Positions 24,676 through 32,409 of a DNA stretch of 37,712 nucleotides are shown here, one piece after another; within the stretch, counting starts at the first letter, position 1; each line of letters opens with the position of its first letter. The notes below the pieces were generated by a model. That model was not told the DNA's origin. It saw only the letters and a program-made list of their open reading frames with translations, and searched no databases. The stretch lies in the NCBI GenBank assembly GCA_964635975.1, contig CAZWPO010000025.1:1-37712 (forward strand), read 5' to 3'. The position numbers were made by a program, and so were the translations under genes. This DNA comes from UBA5314 sp964635975 (GTDB lineage: Bacteria; Bacillota; Syntrophomonadia; Syntrophomonadales; Syntrophomonadaceae).

Positions 24676-24711
24676 GGCTTTTTTAGCCAAAGGGAATTGG
24701 CTCTCCTTTGG
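24676..24711 (+). promoter_or_regulatory. Overlapping alternative hairpins before GGDEF gene
   Basis: Three hairpins share bases: GGCT/AGCC (24676-24679/24685-24688), AGCCAA/TTGGCT (24685-24690/24697-24702) and CCAAAGG/CCTTTGG (24687-24693/24705-24711). Only one can form at a time. The element is 70 bp before the second GGDEF gene. The rest of the 244-bp gap (24537-24780) is AT-rich with no gene seen. Confidence 0.4.
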
Positions 24712-24780
24712 ACGACAGATCAGATCTAAAGGAATAGATAATCCCCAACGCGAAACAGCCATGATAAGGAGAGGGTCCGG

Positions 24781-26202
24781 GTGCAGGAATTAAGAGAACT
24801 GATAGACCGGGAGAGGAAGACCCTGGTCAGCAAGATCATTCTCTATGCCAAGATACACAATTACATGATCTATGCGCCGACGCAGGGAGAAGTCTGGGAA
24901 ATAGCAGTAGACGGATTGGCCGATGCTTTTGTGCTGGCCATGGATAAGCAAAGAGACATACCGCCGCTTGATTGTTTTGACGATTATGCCCACGACCCCA
25001 TGAGCACTTTTGGCATCCAAGAAGCCAAGAAACACCGTTATCGTGGGATCAGAATGGAAGTATTCATGGGATTGATGAAGTATTTTCGGCGGGCTTTTCA
25101 TGATCTGGTAGTAGACCAGCGCTATGATTTTTCCCGGGAACGAAAATATCGAGATTCCATCAGCCGGTTTTTTGACCGGCTCGAAATCGGCTTTTGTCTT
25201 GAGTGGACCCGGGAAAATAAGAATGATCTGGTGGAAGAGCTGCAGGCCAGCAACCGAAAACTGGCTTTTGACAACAACAAATATCAGACTATTTTTGAGA
25301 GCAGCCCCAATCCCATCATTGTTCTCAATCCCCAGCATTGCATAGAAGGCATAAACACAGCAGCGCTGCATCTTATATCACCAGAAGACCCCAAAAGCAA
25401 ATTTATAAATTATTATTTGGGGGATCAAGATCTCCCCGGCTTAGAAAAGATGGTTCCCTGTCTGAGCGAAGAGTTTTTTAGCTTTATCAGCGGATATCAA
25501 CATGAAGTCACTATAGAAAAAGACATCCTGATGTCGGGCCAGGGAGAAAAGAACCTGGAGATAAGAATGATCAAGCTCAGCAACAATGTGCGAAAATTGG
25601 GATCGGTGATAATGCTGAGAGATATGACCGAACGCAAGAGAGCTGAAGCAGACCTTCGCTACATGAGCTTCCATGATGGGCTAACCGGACTTTTCAACCG
25701 CGCTTATTTTGAACAGGAGATGCAGCGGTTGGAGAATGGCCGTCTTGATCCGGTCGGAATCATCAGTTTCGACCTGGATGGGTTGAAGCTGGTCAATGAT
25801 GCCCTGGGCCATCAGGCCGGGGATGCGCTGCTTATCGGTGCTGCCCGGACTATTCATGCCTGCTTCCGGGAAAACGACGTGGTAGCCCGTATAGGAGGGG
25901 ACGAGTTCGCTGTGCTGCTGCCAAACAGTCCGGCTGATGTCGTGGAAAGCGCCGCCCAGAGAATGAGGGAAGCGGTTGAGAAGCACAATGAGGACAATCC
26001 CCGGGTGCCGCTTTCTATATCTCAGGGATGGGCGGTAAGAACTGATCCCGCGGAAAGCCTCACCAAGGTCTACCGCGAGGCTGACTATCAGATGTACCGG
26101 GAAAAACCTTGGAACCGGGAAGAATTCCACCAGCAGTTCTTCAGGCTCTATAAGGAGTATGGCAACGATCTATATCAGGTAGGACTGAGCGGCGTAAAAT
26201 AA
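24781..26202 (+). CDS. PAS-GGDEF diguanylate cyclase
   Basis: A cytoplasmic c-di-GMP synthase of 473 residues. Residues 1-150 are a helical input domain I cannot name (KIILYAKIHNYMIYAPTQGE; EVFMGLMKYFRRAFHDLV). Then comes a PAS domain (about 168-290, IFESSPNPIIVLNPQHCIEG to MLRDMTERKRAE) and a GGDEF domain starting at SFHDGLTGLFNRAYF. The active-site GGDEF is at 372-376, with metal site FDLDGLKLVND, and the inhibitory RxxD is at 363-366. GTG 24781 follows AAGGAGAGGG. The leader has alternative hairpins. A long hairpin at 26213-26269 follows. Confidence 0.92.
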   Translation: MQELRELIDRERKTLVSKIILYAKIHNYMIYAPTQGEVWEIAVDGLADAFVLAMDKQRDIPPLDCFDDYAHDPMSTFGIQEAKKHRYRGIRMEVFMGLMKYFRRAFHDLVVDQRYDFSRERKYRDSISRFFDRLEIGFCLEWTRENKNDLVEELQASNRKLAFDNNKYQTIFESSPNPIIVLNPQHCIEGINTAALHLISPEDPKSKFINYYLGDQDLPGLEKMVPCLSEEFFSFISGYQHEVTIEKDILMSGQGEKNLEIRMIKLSNNVRKLGSVIMLRDMTERKRAEADLRYMSFHDGLTGLFNRAYFEQEMQRLENGRLDPVGIISFDLDGLKLVNDALGHQAGDALLIGAARTIHACFRENDVVARIGGDEFAVLLPNSPADVVESAAQRMREAVEKHNEDNPRVPLSISQGWAVRTDPAESLTKVYREADYQMYREKPWNREEFHQQFFRLYKEYGNDLYQVGLSGVK

Positions 26203-26212
26203 ACCTTCGGGT

Positions 26213-26269
26213 ACACAGAGAGATGTTCTTTTGCTTGTCAGGATAAGCAAAAAGAACGTCTCTTTGTGT
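26213..26269. repeat. Long imperfect hairpin (MITE-like or terminator)
   Basis: Arms 26213-26236 and 26245-26269 pair over about 24 positions with few mismatches (for example GTTCTTTTGCTT against AAGCAAAAAGAAC; ACACA against TGTGT). The loop is 8 nt. The right arm contains AAAAAGAACGTC, identical to 21781-21792, so it belongs to the dispersed repeat family. It lies 10 bp after the GGDEF stop codon. Confidence 0.75.
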
Positions 26270-26362
26270 CGTCTTCGTTTTTGTAATTTTAATCGGCATT
26301 GAGGAGGATTTTTTTTGTCGGAAGTTGAAAACTAATGAGGAATGAATAGGGAGGTGTTTCAA

Positions 26363-26977
26363 TTGTCGCATCATGGTGATCACGACAAAGCATCAATTAC
26401 AGCCGCGCAGGCCAAACAGGCTTTGATAGAGGGCAATCAGCGCTACATGTCAGGAGGCGTCCAAATAAAAGACATCAGCGATGCCAGGCGCAAGGATCAA
26501 TTTAAAAACGGGCAGAAGCCGTTTGCCGTTGTTTTGACCTGTTCCGATTCGCGGGTGCCGCCGGAGCTGATATTTGACCAGGGTTTGGGCGATATCTTCG
26601 TAGTGAGAGTAGCCGGCAATATCGTCGATTCATTAGCCCTTGGCAGCATCGAGTATGGTGTAGAGCATCTGGGTTGCCCTTTATTGATGGTATTGGGGCA
26701 CAATAAATGCGGTGCAGTAAAGGCCACTGTCGATGGCGGAGAAGCTCCGGGCAGCATTTCTGCCATTGTAAACATCATTAAGCCCTCAGTTGATAAGATC
26801 AGGGCTGCAGGAGTAAGCGGCGATGCACTTTACAGCCAGGTAGAGGATGAGAATGTATTTGTTACTATCGAAACCATAAAAAAGAGTCCGGTTATCCAGC
26901 ACATGATGGAGCATGGAGATGTAGAGATAGTTGGGGCCAAGTATAATATTGAAAATGGCGAAGTAGTATTCTTCTAA
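26363..26977 (+). CDS. Beta-class carbonic anhydrase
   Basis: Interconverts CO2 and bicarbonate at a zinc site, 204 residues. Start at TTG 26363, 6 nt after GGGAGGTG; an in-frame ATG at 26342 precedes that site. Zinc ligands are Cys60 and Asp62 in TCSDSRVPPE, and His113 and Cys116 in GHNKCGAV. Asp62-Arg64 form the conserved dyad. VVRVAGNIVD follows as expected. No signal peptide. It would supply bicarbonate for carboxylations in the host; no operon partners are visible. Confidence 0.96.
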   Translation: MSHHGDHDKASITAAQAKQALIEGNQRYMSGGVQIKDISDARRKDQFKNGQKPFAVVLTCSDSRVPPELIFDQGLGDIFVVRVAGNIVDSLALGSIEYGVEHLGCPLLMVLGHNKCGAVKATVDGGEAPGSISAIVNIIKPSVDKIRAAGVSGDALYSQVEDENVFVTIETIKKSPVIQHMMEHGDVEIVGAKYNIENGEVVFF

Positions 26978-27016
26978 TCCGAGCGTAGAGAACAAGCTCA
27001 GCAGGCTCAAATAAGA

Positions 27017-27066
27017 GGACGGGGTTCTAGACAGCTTTTCCCGGCGGATTGTCTAAAACCCTGTCC
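27017..27066. repeat. Imperfect hairpin of the dispersed repeat family
   Basis: Arms 27017-27033 and 27050-27066 pair over 17 positions with two mismatches (GGAC-GGGTT-TAGACA against TGTCTA-AACCC-GTCC). The flanking CCCTGTCCCTTTGTTCG resembles the repeat at 39-71. The 244-bp gap 26978-27221 holds nothing else I can name. Confidence 0.7.
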
Positions 27067-27221
27067 CTTTGTTCGATGTACCCACCTCCTTGCGAAAATA
27101 AATTTCTTCACGGATAAAGTAAATCTCTTGATATTACCGACTGCTGAAATCGCCGGTGCCATTCCTGAGCGGTGATGAATATATTACTTAAGAGTAATTC
27201 TGGGAATGGAATGGTGATATA

Positions 27222-28598
27222 GTGAAGAAAGGCATAGCTGCGGCACCCGCAAGGGCTCCAATAAATCCTGATTTTAGCCGCTCGGTCCAGCAGGGGATGT
27301 CTCAGGCATCCCCTGCCGGTCGAAAATTGCTGGGATTTTCACCCCACCCCCTCAAGTTGGAACATCTGCCGCGGGCCAGAGCTGGAGCAAGATTCAAAGC
27401 CCAGGCTTTGCCGTCAAGATTTGACCTGCGCAAACAGGGCAGGGTTAGCCCGGTCAAGGATCAGGGGGCGGCCGGGACCTGCTGGGCATTTGCCAGCCTG
27501 GGATCCCTGGAGTCATGTTTGCTCCCGGAAGAGAGATGGGACTTCTCTGAGAATAATATGGCCGACCTGCTTAGCAAGGGCTGCCCGCAGGGATACGATC
27601 GGGAGCCTGACGGAGGCGGCAATGAGTTTATGGCGACCGCCTATTTAGCCCGCTGGGATGGACCGGTTGGCGAAGAACAGGATCCCTACACTCCCGGCGG
27701 CGATCCCGACTGCCAGCAATACCCGCCTTTGAAACATATCAACCGGGTCTTATTTCTTCCCGACCGAAAGGATGCCAGCGATAATGACATCATAAAGAGC
27801 GCTATCATGAACTACGGTTCCGTATTTACAACCATCTGTTACGAGGATTCTGCCTTCCAGGAAATCAATTACGCTTATTATTACAGTGGGTCACTGCCCG
27901 GTAATCACGCAATCTGTCTGATCGGTTGGGACGACAGCTTCGACCGCCGGAAATTCAGGACCCGGCCCCCCAGAAATGGGGCCTATATTGCCAAAAACAG
28001 CTGGGGGAGCGGGTGGGGAGACCAGGGTTTCTTCTACATCTCATACTATGATACGCGGGTTGGAAGGTATAACGCGCTTTTCAACCGGGCCGACCCGCCG
28101 GGCAATTATAAGTGCCTCTACCAGTATGACCCCCTGGGATGGGTAACGTCGATAGGCTACGCCAGCAGTGAGGCCTGGTTTGCTAATAAATTCAAGGCCG
28201 ATCAGGACATAGAGATTGGAGCCGCCAGCTGGTATGCCGCTTCCCCGGCGTCATCCTATGAGCTGTATATTTACCAGCAGCCAGATGAGCAGAATCCGCG
28301 ATCAGGCAAGCTGATACTCAGTGTGAAAGGCAGCATCGAGTCGGCTTCCTACTTTATCCGCTCATTTTCAGAGACGCCCGGTGTAGCTGCCGGGCAGTCT
28401 TTCTCCGCAGCGCTCAAGATAAACACTCCGGATTTCAACTACCCGGTACCGGTGCAGATGCCAGTGGAAGGATACAGCAGCGGGGCCAGGTCCGGGCCGG
28501 GCCAGAGCTTCATCAGTGCCGATGGGGAAAAGTGGGATGATATAAGCGCTATATGGGAGAACAGCAGCGTGTGCCTCAAAATACTGGCCAATGCATAG
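27222..28598 (+). CDS. Papain-family (C1) cysteine protease with lectin-like domain
   Basis: A 458-residue C1 peptidase. The N-terminal 62 residues look like a short propeptide. The mature domain opens at LPSRFDLRKQG. The catalytic residues are Gln81 and Cys87 (VKDQGAAGTCWAFA), His229 (GNHAICLIGWDDSF) and Asn259 (IAKNSWGSGWGDQGFFYISYYD). Residues about 300-458 form a beta-rich C-terminal domain of the lectin-like type often joined to such proteases in clostridia and archaea. The only usable start is GTG 27222, since a stop codon lies 27 bp upstream. There is no hydrophobic signal peptide, unlike many relatives. The chagasin-like protein at 17614 is a likely inhibitor. Confidence 0.92.
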   Translation: MKKGIAAAPARAPINPDFSRSVQQGMSQASPAGRKLLGFSPHPLKLEHLPRARAGARFKAQALPSRFDLRKQGRVSPVKDQGAAGTCWAFASLGSLESCLLPEERWDFSENNMADLLSKGCPQGYDREPDGGGNEFMATAYLARWDGPVGEEQDPYTPGGDPDCQQYPPLKHINRVLFLPDRKDASDNDIIKSAIMNYGSVFTTICYEDSAFQEINYAYYYSGSLPGNHAICLIGWDDSFDRRKFRTRPPRNGAYIAKNSWGSGWGDQGFFYISYYDTRVGRYNALFNRADPPGNYKCLYQYDPLGWVTSIGYASSEAWFANKFKADQDIEIGAASWYAASPASSYELYIYQQPDEQNPRSGKLILSVKGSIESASYFIRSFSETPGVAAGQSFSAALKINTPDFNYPVPVQMPVEGYSSGARSGPGQSFISADGEKWDDISAIWENSSVCLKILANA

Positions 28599-28647
28599 TA
28601 GAGGACTATGGATCTTCGTATCGCCTAGAAAAATCCGCATAAAAGGG

Positions 28648-28653
28648 TATAAT
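28648..28653 (+). promoter_or_regulatory. Possible -10 for the antiporter gene
   Basis: TATAAT 35 bp before the TTG start; the -35 region is not convincing. Confidence 0.35.
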
Positions 28654-28687
28654 ATTCCCTGAAGAGTTTTTCTGGAGGTGCACAATA

Positions 28688-29713
28688 TTGCCGAAGGTGT
28701 TTTATTACATGCTCCTGGCCATCCCCCTGGGTTTGTATTTTGATTTTACTCATCAAGCCATCCCCATGTTCTTCTCAGCCTGTGTAGCCATCATCCCGTT
28801 GGCCGCCATTATGGGCCATGCTACCGAGCATCTGGCCGCTTATATGGGCGAACAAGCGGGCGGATTATTAAACGCTTCGTTTGGAAATGCGACCGAATTA
28901 TTGATAACATTTTTCTCACTCCGCGCCGGGCTCTTCGACGTAGTCAAAGCGTCCATAGCCGGAAGCATTCTGGGAAATATACTCTTAGTTTTGGGACTGG
29001 CGATCCTGGTAGGGGGCATTAAGAACGGAGAGCAGACCTTTGACCGGGTGCATACCAACAACCAGACCAGCCTCATGTTTTTAGCGATAATCGCGCTGGT
29101 GATCCCGGCATTTTTCTTTTCCGCTCCCCAGCAAAGCCATGTTTTGGACGAGTTCAGTCTGATCGGGGCGGCCATACTCCTGTTCATATACCTGGCAGGA
29201 TTATGGTTTTCCATCCGCCGCCAGGGGGCATCAAGTGCCGAAGTCGAAGGTCATGTCTGGAGCAAAAAATTCGCTTTTGGCACGCTGGCGGTCAGTACGC
29301 TGCTGATCGCTTTCGAGAGTGAACTGCTGGTCTCCGGCATAGAACCGGTTACCGAGTTATTGGGCTGGTCGCAGTTCTTTATAGGCATTATCATCATCCC
29401 TATCATCGGCAACGCCGCCGAGCATTTTACGGCAGTGATCATGGCCTGGAAAAACCGCACCGACCTGGCATTTGAAATTGCCATCGGATCGAGCACCCAG
29501 ATAGCTCTCCTGGTCACCCCGGTACTGATATTTGCCAGCTTCATCCTGGGAACGCCCATGAACATGATGTTTAACAGCTATGAAATAATCACCCTGGCCC
29601 TGGCGGTATTGATTGCCCAGTTCATCAGTCTGGATGGGGAGTCAAACTGGCTGGAGGGCAGCCTGCTGCTGGCAGCCTATGCCATGATAGCCATAGCATT
29701 CTTTTTTATATAA
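28688..29713 (+). CDS. Ca2+/H+ antiporter (CAX/ChaA family)
   Basis: Exchanges cytoplasmic calcium for protons across the membrane. 341 residues, about 11 helices. The two cation-binding alpha repeats are clear: GNATELLITFFSLRAGLFDVVKASI with GSILGNILLVLG, and GNAAEHFTAVIMAWKNRTDLAFEIAI with GSSTQIALLV; Glu in GNATE and GNAAE are the expected metal ligands. Start is TTG 28688 after GGAGGTG. It has its own possible -10 and stands alone. Confidence 0.95.
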   Translation: MPKVFYYMLLAIPLGLYFDFTHQAIPMFFSACVAIIPLAAIMGHATEHLAAYMGEQAGGLLNASFGNATELLITFFSLRAGLFDVVKASIAGSILGNILLVLGLAILVGGIKNGEQTFDRVHTNNQTSLMFLAIIALVIPAFFFSAPQQSHVLDEFSLIGAAILLFIYLAGLWFSIRRQGASSAEVEGHVWSKKFAFGTLAVSTLLIAFESELLVSGIEPVTELLGWSQFFIGIIIIPIIGNAAEHFTAVIMAWKNRTDLAFEIAIGSSTQIALLVTPVLIFASFILGTPMNMMFNSYEIITLALAVLIAQFISLDGESNWLEGSLLLAAYAMIAIAFFFI

Positions 29714-29875
29714 GAAACTGCATATCAGAGTAAAGACCGGAACAGACAAAAATGCCGCGTATTCTGCAAAAATTTGGGAAAAAGTGAAATCTTCGTGGAA
29801 AAATTATTTTAGAGAAGGAATAATTGGCCGGGGAAAAGAATAGTATAAGGCAATATGAAATGGGGAGGTCGATCT

Positions 29876-30358
29876 ATGTACGCAGATGATGGGCTAGGTG
29901 TTTTTCTAGCAATGATGGGTATGCTGGGTTTTGTGTTTTTTATCATCGCAGTAGTATTTTATGTTTTGAAGTCGTTAGGATTACAGACTTTGGCTGCCAA
30001 TAAGGGAATAGAAAATCCGTGGTTGGCCTGGATTCCGATCGCAGATCTTTATATTGCTGGCGCTATCGTCGGCGAGATGGATCTTTTCGGAAACAGAATT
30101 GATAATCTGGCCATGTGGGTTCCGGTAGCGGCTCTGGCCGGCATAGTACTGGGCATGATTCCTTTCCTGGGCATCATCTTTAGTCTCGCTCTGGCTGTAT
30201 TTATGGTTATGTTCTTTTACAATCTTTTCAAGATGTACTCTGAATCGGCGGTTCTTTTCACCGTCTTGTCCGTGATTCTCGGCCTGGCTCCCATATTCAT
30301 CTTTATGATCCGCAACAACCAGCCGATAAATCAGGGGTTTACCCCTCCACAGTACTAG
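29876..30358 (+). CDS. Four-helix membrane protein of unknown function
   Basis: 160 residues from ATG 29876, which follows GGGGAGGT; an in-frame ATG at 29855 precedes that site. Hydrophobic segments lie near residues 8-30, 48-60, 74-112 (probably two helices) and 125-145. Between helices one and two, ANKGIENPWLAWIPIADLYIAG is the most distinctive stretch and recurs in other clostridial membrane proteins, as I recall. The C-terminus (NNQPINQGFTPPQY) is polar. A strong terminator follows. Confidence 0.75.
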   Translation: MYADDGLGVFLAMMGMLGFVFFIIAVVFYVLKSLGLQTLAANKGIENPWLAWIPIADLYIAGAIVGEMDLFGNRIDNLAMWVPVAALAGIVLGMIPFLGIIFSLALAVFMVMFFYNLFKMYSESAVLFTVLSVILGLAPIFIFMIRNNQPINQGFTPPQY

Positions 30359-30377
30359 AATATCCGGCACAAAAATT

Positions 30378-30420
30378 CGGCCCTGGACCAGCGAAAGCCC
30401 AGGGCCGTTTATTTTTGTTT
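30378..30420 (+). terminator. Rho-independent terminator
   Basis: CGGCCCTGG (30378-30386) pairs perfectly with CCAGGGCCG (30399-30407), followed by TTTATTTTTGTTTTT. It lies 20 bp after the membrane-protein gene. Confidence 0.93.
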
Positions 30421-30648
30421 TTATTTAATTATAATATAAGCAACAGATGCTGCTGACCAGCCTGAACGACCCAGGCTGGAACATATATGTAAAATGGCCG
30501 CAATAATACTAGAAATACGAGAAAAAACGACTAAATTTAAGATTTCTGACCTTTTAGGGGCTATTTTTCGTCTAAGGATTTAACGATAATAATTTAGAAC
30601 GAGTATTTCTTATTATAACTTTAACTTAAATGGCCTAGGGGAAATAAA
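30421..30648. other. AT-rich upstream region of the PilZ gene
   Basis: About 230 bp, strongly AT-rich. TATAAC occurs at 30614-30619 without a well-spaced -35. No gene or clear fold was seen. Confidence 0.4.
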
Positions 30649-31272
30649 ATGAACTTCTTTGTCAACCAGAAAATCAAAATAATTGAAGCAGAAAGCGAGC
30701 ACCTGGCCTGCGTTGACGCAGTCTCGGCGATCGATGTGTCGATCACCATCTTCGATGCCGTTGAGATATTAGCGCCCGGTGATACTGTTATCGTAGAAGC
30801 TGCCGGCAGTGATGCCGTTTACCTGTGCCAGACCACAGTCCTGAAGGCGATTTCGGGATCGCGCAATACCAACTGCGTTTTAAGCAGGCCGGATTCCTTT
30901 TCACGGGTGCAGAGGCGGGAATTTATCCGTATACCGGCCAATATTGCTCTTCAGTTTCGTGATGCTGACAGCGAGTCCTGGGTGAAAGGACAGGTCAAGG
31001 ATATCTCCGGTAATGGAGTGAATATCTCCACCCGGACTCCTCTGGAGATGGGTGTGCTTCTAGAATTGAACTTTAGCCTTAAGGTAAAGGGTATAACCAC
31101 TCAGATCAGCACCATGGGCAAGGTGGTAAGGGAGTATAAATCGGTAAATTCAGTCCAGTACGGGGTTACCTTCCTGGACTTGCCGCAGACGGAGAGAGAC
31201 AAAATTATCCGGTTCATACTGCACGAGTCGATCAGGAAACGATCCCTGACCTCTTATCTGGCCGGGCCATGA
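30649..31272 (+). CDS. PilZ-domain c-di-GMP receptor (YcgR/YpfA-like)
   Basis: A two-domain cytoplasmic protein of 207 residues: an N-terminal YcgR-N-like beta domain (about 1-80) and a PilZ domain. The c-di-GMP-binding motifs are intact: RVQRREFIR (86-94, the RxxxR box) and DISGNGVNIST (118-128, the D/NxSxxG box). Such proteins act as flagellar brakes or regulators of surface behaviour. With two GGDEF genes nearby it is the reader of the set. No flagellar genes are in the window, so its target is unknown. Confidence 0.93.
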   Translation: MNFFVNQKIKIIEAESEHLACVDAVSAIDVSITIFDAVEILAPGDTVIVEAAGSDAVYLCQTTVLKAISGSRNTNCVLSRPDSFSRVQRREFIRIPANIALQFRDADSESWVKGQVKDISGNGVNISTRTPLEMGVLLELNFSLKVKGITTQISTMGKVVREYKSVNSVQYGVTFLDLPQTERDKIIRFILHESIRKRSLTSYLAGP

Positions 31273-31314
31273 TGCACTGTTAAAGCCGGGCCATCATATC
31301 AATGATGTGAACAC

Positions 31315-31360
31315 AAGAGCCGCGATTAACACGCAAGGTGAATCGAGGCTCTTTCTTTTC
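31315..31360 (+). terminator. Terminator after the PilZ gene
   Basis: AAGAGCC (31315-31321) pairs with GGCTCTT (31347-31353); the stem continues inward as CGATT/AATCG past a 1-nt mismatch. TCTTTTC follows. Confidence 0.8.
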
Positions 31361-31372
31361 TACATTACCGCG

Positions 31373-31454
31373 TTGCCAGAGTGGAATCTTCCACTACAGA
31401 GATGCTTGGATGTCTCTTTGCTTCTTTGAGTTATAAACAGCCCGGGCCTGGCAA
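31373..31454 (+). ncRNA. Candidate junction RNA before a small ORF
   Basis: TTGCCAG (31373-31379) and CTGGCAA (31448-31454) close a junction that holds AGTGGA-ATCT-TCCACT (31380-31395), AGAGA/TCTCT (31398-31402/31413-31417) and the palindrome GCCCGGGC (31440-31447). It ends 28 bp before the GTG of the 63-residue ORF. I cannot match it to a known riboswitch. Confidence 0.35.
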
Positions 31455-31482
31455 ACACTAAACAGAAAAGAGGGGGAGTTAG

Positions 31483-31674
31483 GTGAGCTGGAAACAGGGC
31501 AGTATTACACTTGATGACGGCAGCCAGTACAGCGGCCAGTTTTTTGTGAAGGAAGACGGGCAGCTGGATAAAGTCTTCAAGCCGGATGTGAATGAGGAAT
31601 ATGTAGATGAGGATGAAGAGCTGCTGAGCGGCGCAGTTAACCCGCGCAGCACCTACCAGCTTCCTTCTGATTAG
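31483..31674 (+). CDS. Small acidic protein, unknown
   Basis: 63 residues from GTG 31483, preceded by GAGGGGGAG at 4-5 nt. The sequence is acidic (VNEEYVDEDEELL) with a beta-like start ITLDDGSQYSGQFF that faintly recalls a MORN unit. No membrane segment. The last codons form the left arm of a perfect 16-bp hairpin (31655-31693), so the 3' end may be rearranged. The gene could be a remnant. Confidence 0.45.
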   Translation: MSWKQGSITLDDGSQYSGQFFVKEDGQLDKVFKPDVNEEYVDEDEELLSGAVNPRSTYQLPSD

Positions 31675-31693
31675 ATTTCAGAAGGAAGCTGGT
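31655..31693. repeat. Perfect 16-bp hairpin over ORF end
   Basis: ACCAGCTTCCTTCTGA (31655-31670), 7-nt loop, TCAGAAGGAAGCTGGT (31678-31693). The stem is perfect and contains the stop codon of the small ORF in its loop. Its right arm runs into the tRNA-like segment at 31691. No T-run follows, so it is not a simple terminator. Confidence 0.85.
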
Positions 31694-31715
31694 TCAAATC
31701 CTGTCGCCCCGACCA
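31691..31715 (+). mobile_element. tRNA(Pro)-like 3' end, probable attachment-site scar
   Basis: GGTTCAAATCCTGTCGCCCC (31691-31710) followed by GACCA reproduces a tRNA T-loop (TTCAAAT), T-stem 3' half, acceptor strand CGCCCCG, discriminator A and CCA. It fits tRNA(Pro) acceptors of the CGGGGCG type. The 5' part of the tRNA is absent. Integrases commonly recombine at exactly this part of tRNA genes and leave such copies. Confidence 0.65.
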
Positions 31716-32018
31716 GTATATTTACCACGCCTAATAAATATTTAGTTTTATCGTCTCATTGCTCGGAATTCCCCCCCAAAAGGATGGGCGGGATCCATAA
31801 GGTTGTTGTCTTTCCGGCTCCATTTAATCCCAGGAGGCCGAAAGACCTACCCTGCTCCACCTTGGAGCCAAGAACATGCGGGAATTTTAATCGATTGGGG
31901 AGTGATGCTGGTCAGCATGCGGCTTGACATCATCGACTAGATAATCTGGTTAAATTAATAAGTGCTAAACATAATGGTCATCAGGTAGTACCGGCGATGG
32001 TGCGAGCCCCGCCTTAGG
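31716..32018. other. Non-coding scar region
   Basis: No intact gene. It contains the ABC ATPase remnant at 31756-31908 (minus). The rest shows no promoter, RNA fold or reading frame I can support. Confidence 0.5.
31756..31908 (-). pseudogene. Remnant of an ABC transporter ATPase (Walker A region)
   Basis: A minus-strand frame without a start reads GSKVEQGRSFGLLGLNGAGK followed by TTT (31801-31878), the N-terminal Walker A region of an ABC-2-type ATPase (family form GLLGPNGAGKTTT). After TTTLW the match is lost and a stop occurs at 31756. No later ABC motifs were found, so this is a fragment of at most 50 codons. Confidence 0.8.
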
Positions 32019-32390
32019 TTACGCAATAATCTTATAGACAATCAGTCCAATTATGGCAGCCCATATAGCGATGACAATAACAGCAGCAAACCAACTTCTT
32101 GGTTTACCATTATTAAATAATTCTGACGCCTCTGCCCGACATTCTTGCAATACATTATCTGGTATCAAATGAATTACTAAATAGATTCCCAATGGAAGTA
32201 AAATCAAATCATCTAAATAGCCAAGTATCGGAATGAAGTCTGGTATCAAGTCAATGGGACTCAAGGCATAACCGACAACTATTACCGCTATGACTTTAGC
32301 ATACCAGGGAACATCTGGACGTTTATAGGCAATATATATTGCCATCACATCCTTTTTCAATTCGCGCGCTCTATCAAAAAAAATGCCCAT
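32019..32390 (-). CDS. YkvA-family (DUF1232) membrane protein
   Basis: 123 residues. The DUF1232 core is YALSPIDLIPDFIPILGYLDDLILLPLGIYL, found in small bacterial membrane proteins of unknown function. A second hydrophobic helix closes the C-terminus (FAAVIVIAIWAAIIGLIVY). The start at ATG 32390 has only a weak ribosome site (GATAAAG) and lies inside the upstream end of the P1B-ATPase remnant frame, so the locus has been rearranged. Confidence 0.85.
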   Translation of the reverse strand: MGIFFDRARELKKDVMAIYIAYKRPDVPWYAKVIAVIVVGYALSPIDLIPDFIPILGYLDDLILLPLGIYLVIHLIPDNVLQECRAEASELFNNGKPRSWFAAVIVIAIWAAIIGLIVYKIIA

Positions 32391-32409
32391 GCTTTATCTT
32401 ATCATTCAT

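Noticed and set aside
31373..31454. A complete tRNA gene near the tRNA-like 3' end
   Set aside because: The upstream sequence does not give a D-arm, anticodon arm or matching CGGGGCG acceptor strand; only the 3' end is tRNA-like.
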